Shown piece by piece: positions 14,027 through 14,249 of a stretch of 14,249 nt of DNA. The notes under the pieces were generated by a model. The model worked only from the letters and a program-made list of their open reading frames with translations, searched no databases and was not told the DNA's origin. The stretch spans positions 1 to 14,249 of the forward strand of contig JACDQO010000407.1 in NCBI GenBank assembly GCA_015657605.1, written 5' to 3'. The position numbers were made by a program, and so were the translations under genes. How positions within the stretch are numbered: position 1 is the stretch's first letter; each line of letters begins with the position of its first letter. Source of the DNA: Limnohabitans sp. (GTDB lineage Bacteria; Pseudomonadota; Gammaproteobacteria; Burkholderiales; Burkholderiaceae_C).

Positions 14027-14049
14027 CGTTTTAGGGTGACCCTGAAACG
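14027..14049. repeat. Inverted repeat between rsmE and the MFS gene
   Basis: Arms CGTTTTAGGG (14027-14036) and CCCTGAAACG (14040-14049) around the loop TGA, with one imperfect pair. It lies 10 bases past the rsmE stop and 72 bases upstream of the MFS start, both on the - strand. It could be a weak rsmE terminator, although no T run follows on that strand, or an operator for the transporter gene. Confidence 0.4.
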
Positions 14050-14059
14050 ACGCACCCCA

Positions 14060-14249
14060 TCAAGCGGAACACACCGCCAACACCGCCAAAGGTGCGGTTT
14101 CGGCCCGCAAAACGCGTGGCCCGAGTGTCACAGGCACAAAGCCTGCTGCCAGTGCGTTGGCTTCTTCGCTGGGGCTGAGACCGCCTTCAGGACCGCGTGA
14201 GCACGGTGACAGGCGCGCTGCCGGCCATGGCAGACAGCGCTTGCGTGCC
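14060..14249 (-). CDS. rsmE: 16S rRNA (uracil-1498-N3)-methyltransferase RsmE, C-terminal fragment with a frameshift
   Basis: Only the 3' end is in the window. RsmE methylates U1498 of 16S rRNA with S-adenosylmethionine and has a knotted SPOUT fold. Seen on the - strand: GPEGGLSPSEEANALAAGF, then VPVTLGPRVLRAETAPLAVL, ending AVCSA and stop at 14060-14062. GPEGG and LGxRxLRxETA are the knot signatures of RsmE. Upstream, the stretch QALSAMAGSAPVTVL is in another frame; the shift falls within about 14195-14198, either one extra base or two missing ones. Since rsmE is a conserved housekeeping gene, a sequencing error is more likely than real loss. The MFS gene follows 105 bases downstream. Confidence 0.87.
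   Translation of the reverse strand, partial: ARKRCLPWPAARLSPCSRGPEGGLSPSEEANALAAGFVPVTLGPRVLRAETAPLAVLAVCSA

Overview
The window looks like chromosome of a GC-rich betaproteobacterium. The gene families and protein style (LRR-kinase, XdhC beside a MocA-like protein, TSUP permease, RsmE) resemble freshwater Comamonadaceae such as Limnohabitans or Rhodoferax. This is recognition from memory, not a database result. There are no rRNA or tRNA genes, CRISPR arrays or insertion sequences that I can see.

Region 1 (1-5111, + strand) is a compact bacterial microcompartment (BMC) operon, cut by the left edge. Its order is: 3' end of a TauD/TfdA 2-oxoglutarate dioxygenase; CoA-acylating-type aldehyde dehydrogenase; BMC-T shell protein; an NTF2/SnoaL-like protein with a Cys-rich segment and an encapsulation-peptide-like N-terminus; EutN/CcmL-type BMC-P vertex protein; BMC-H hexamer; second BMC-T; strong hairpin terminator. 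All three shell classes are present. The shell proteins most resemble the Rhodococcus/Mycobacterium (RMM, amino-alcohol/aminoacetone) type. The simplest reading is an aerobic metabolosome: the dioxygenase makes an aldehyde (aminoacetaldehyde plus sulfite if the substrate is taurine) and the dehydrogenase consumes it inside the shell. No phosphotransacylase, alcohol dehydrogenase or regulator is visible, so those would lie upstream or elsewhere.

Region 2 (5130-8568) holds a small His/Ala-rich protein (- strand), an LRR-protein kinase, a hydroxypyruvate-isomerase-family protein and a TauE/SafE (TSUP) permease (+ strand). Region 3 (8575-10265, - strand) is a two-gene molybdenum-hydroxylase maturation unit, MocA-like then XdhC-like. 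Region 4 (10390-12810, + strand) has an M20 metallopeptidase overlapping an alpha/beta hydrolase (monoacylglycerol-lipase type). Region 5 (12764-14249, - strand) has an MFS transporter and the 3' end of rsmE.

Five genes are broken by frameshifts in this sequence: the aldehyde dehydrogenase (1), first BMC-T (2), BMC-H (1), TSUP permease (3) and rsmE (1). Seven of these eight shifts are each repaired by adding one base, and most lie beside short homopolymers. The restored proteins are full length and end exactly where operon spacing predicts. I therefore read them mainly as sequencing or assembly errors. The BMC-H site also happens to be a perfect A-AAA-AAG slippery heptamer. No stretch longer than 300 bases lacks a gene; the largest gap, 5373-5602, holds nothing I can identify.
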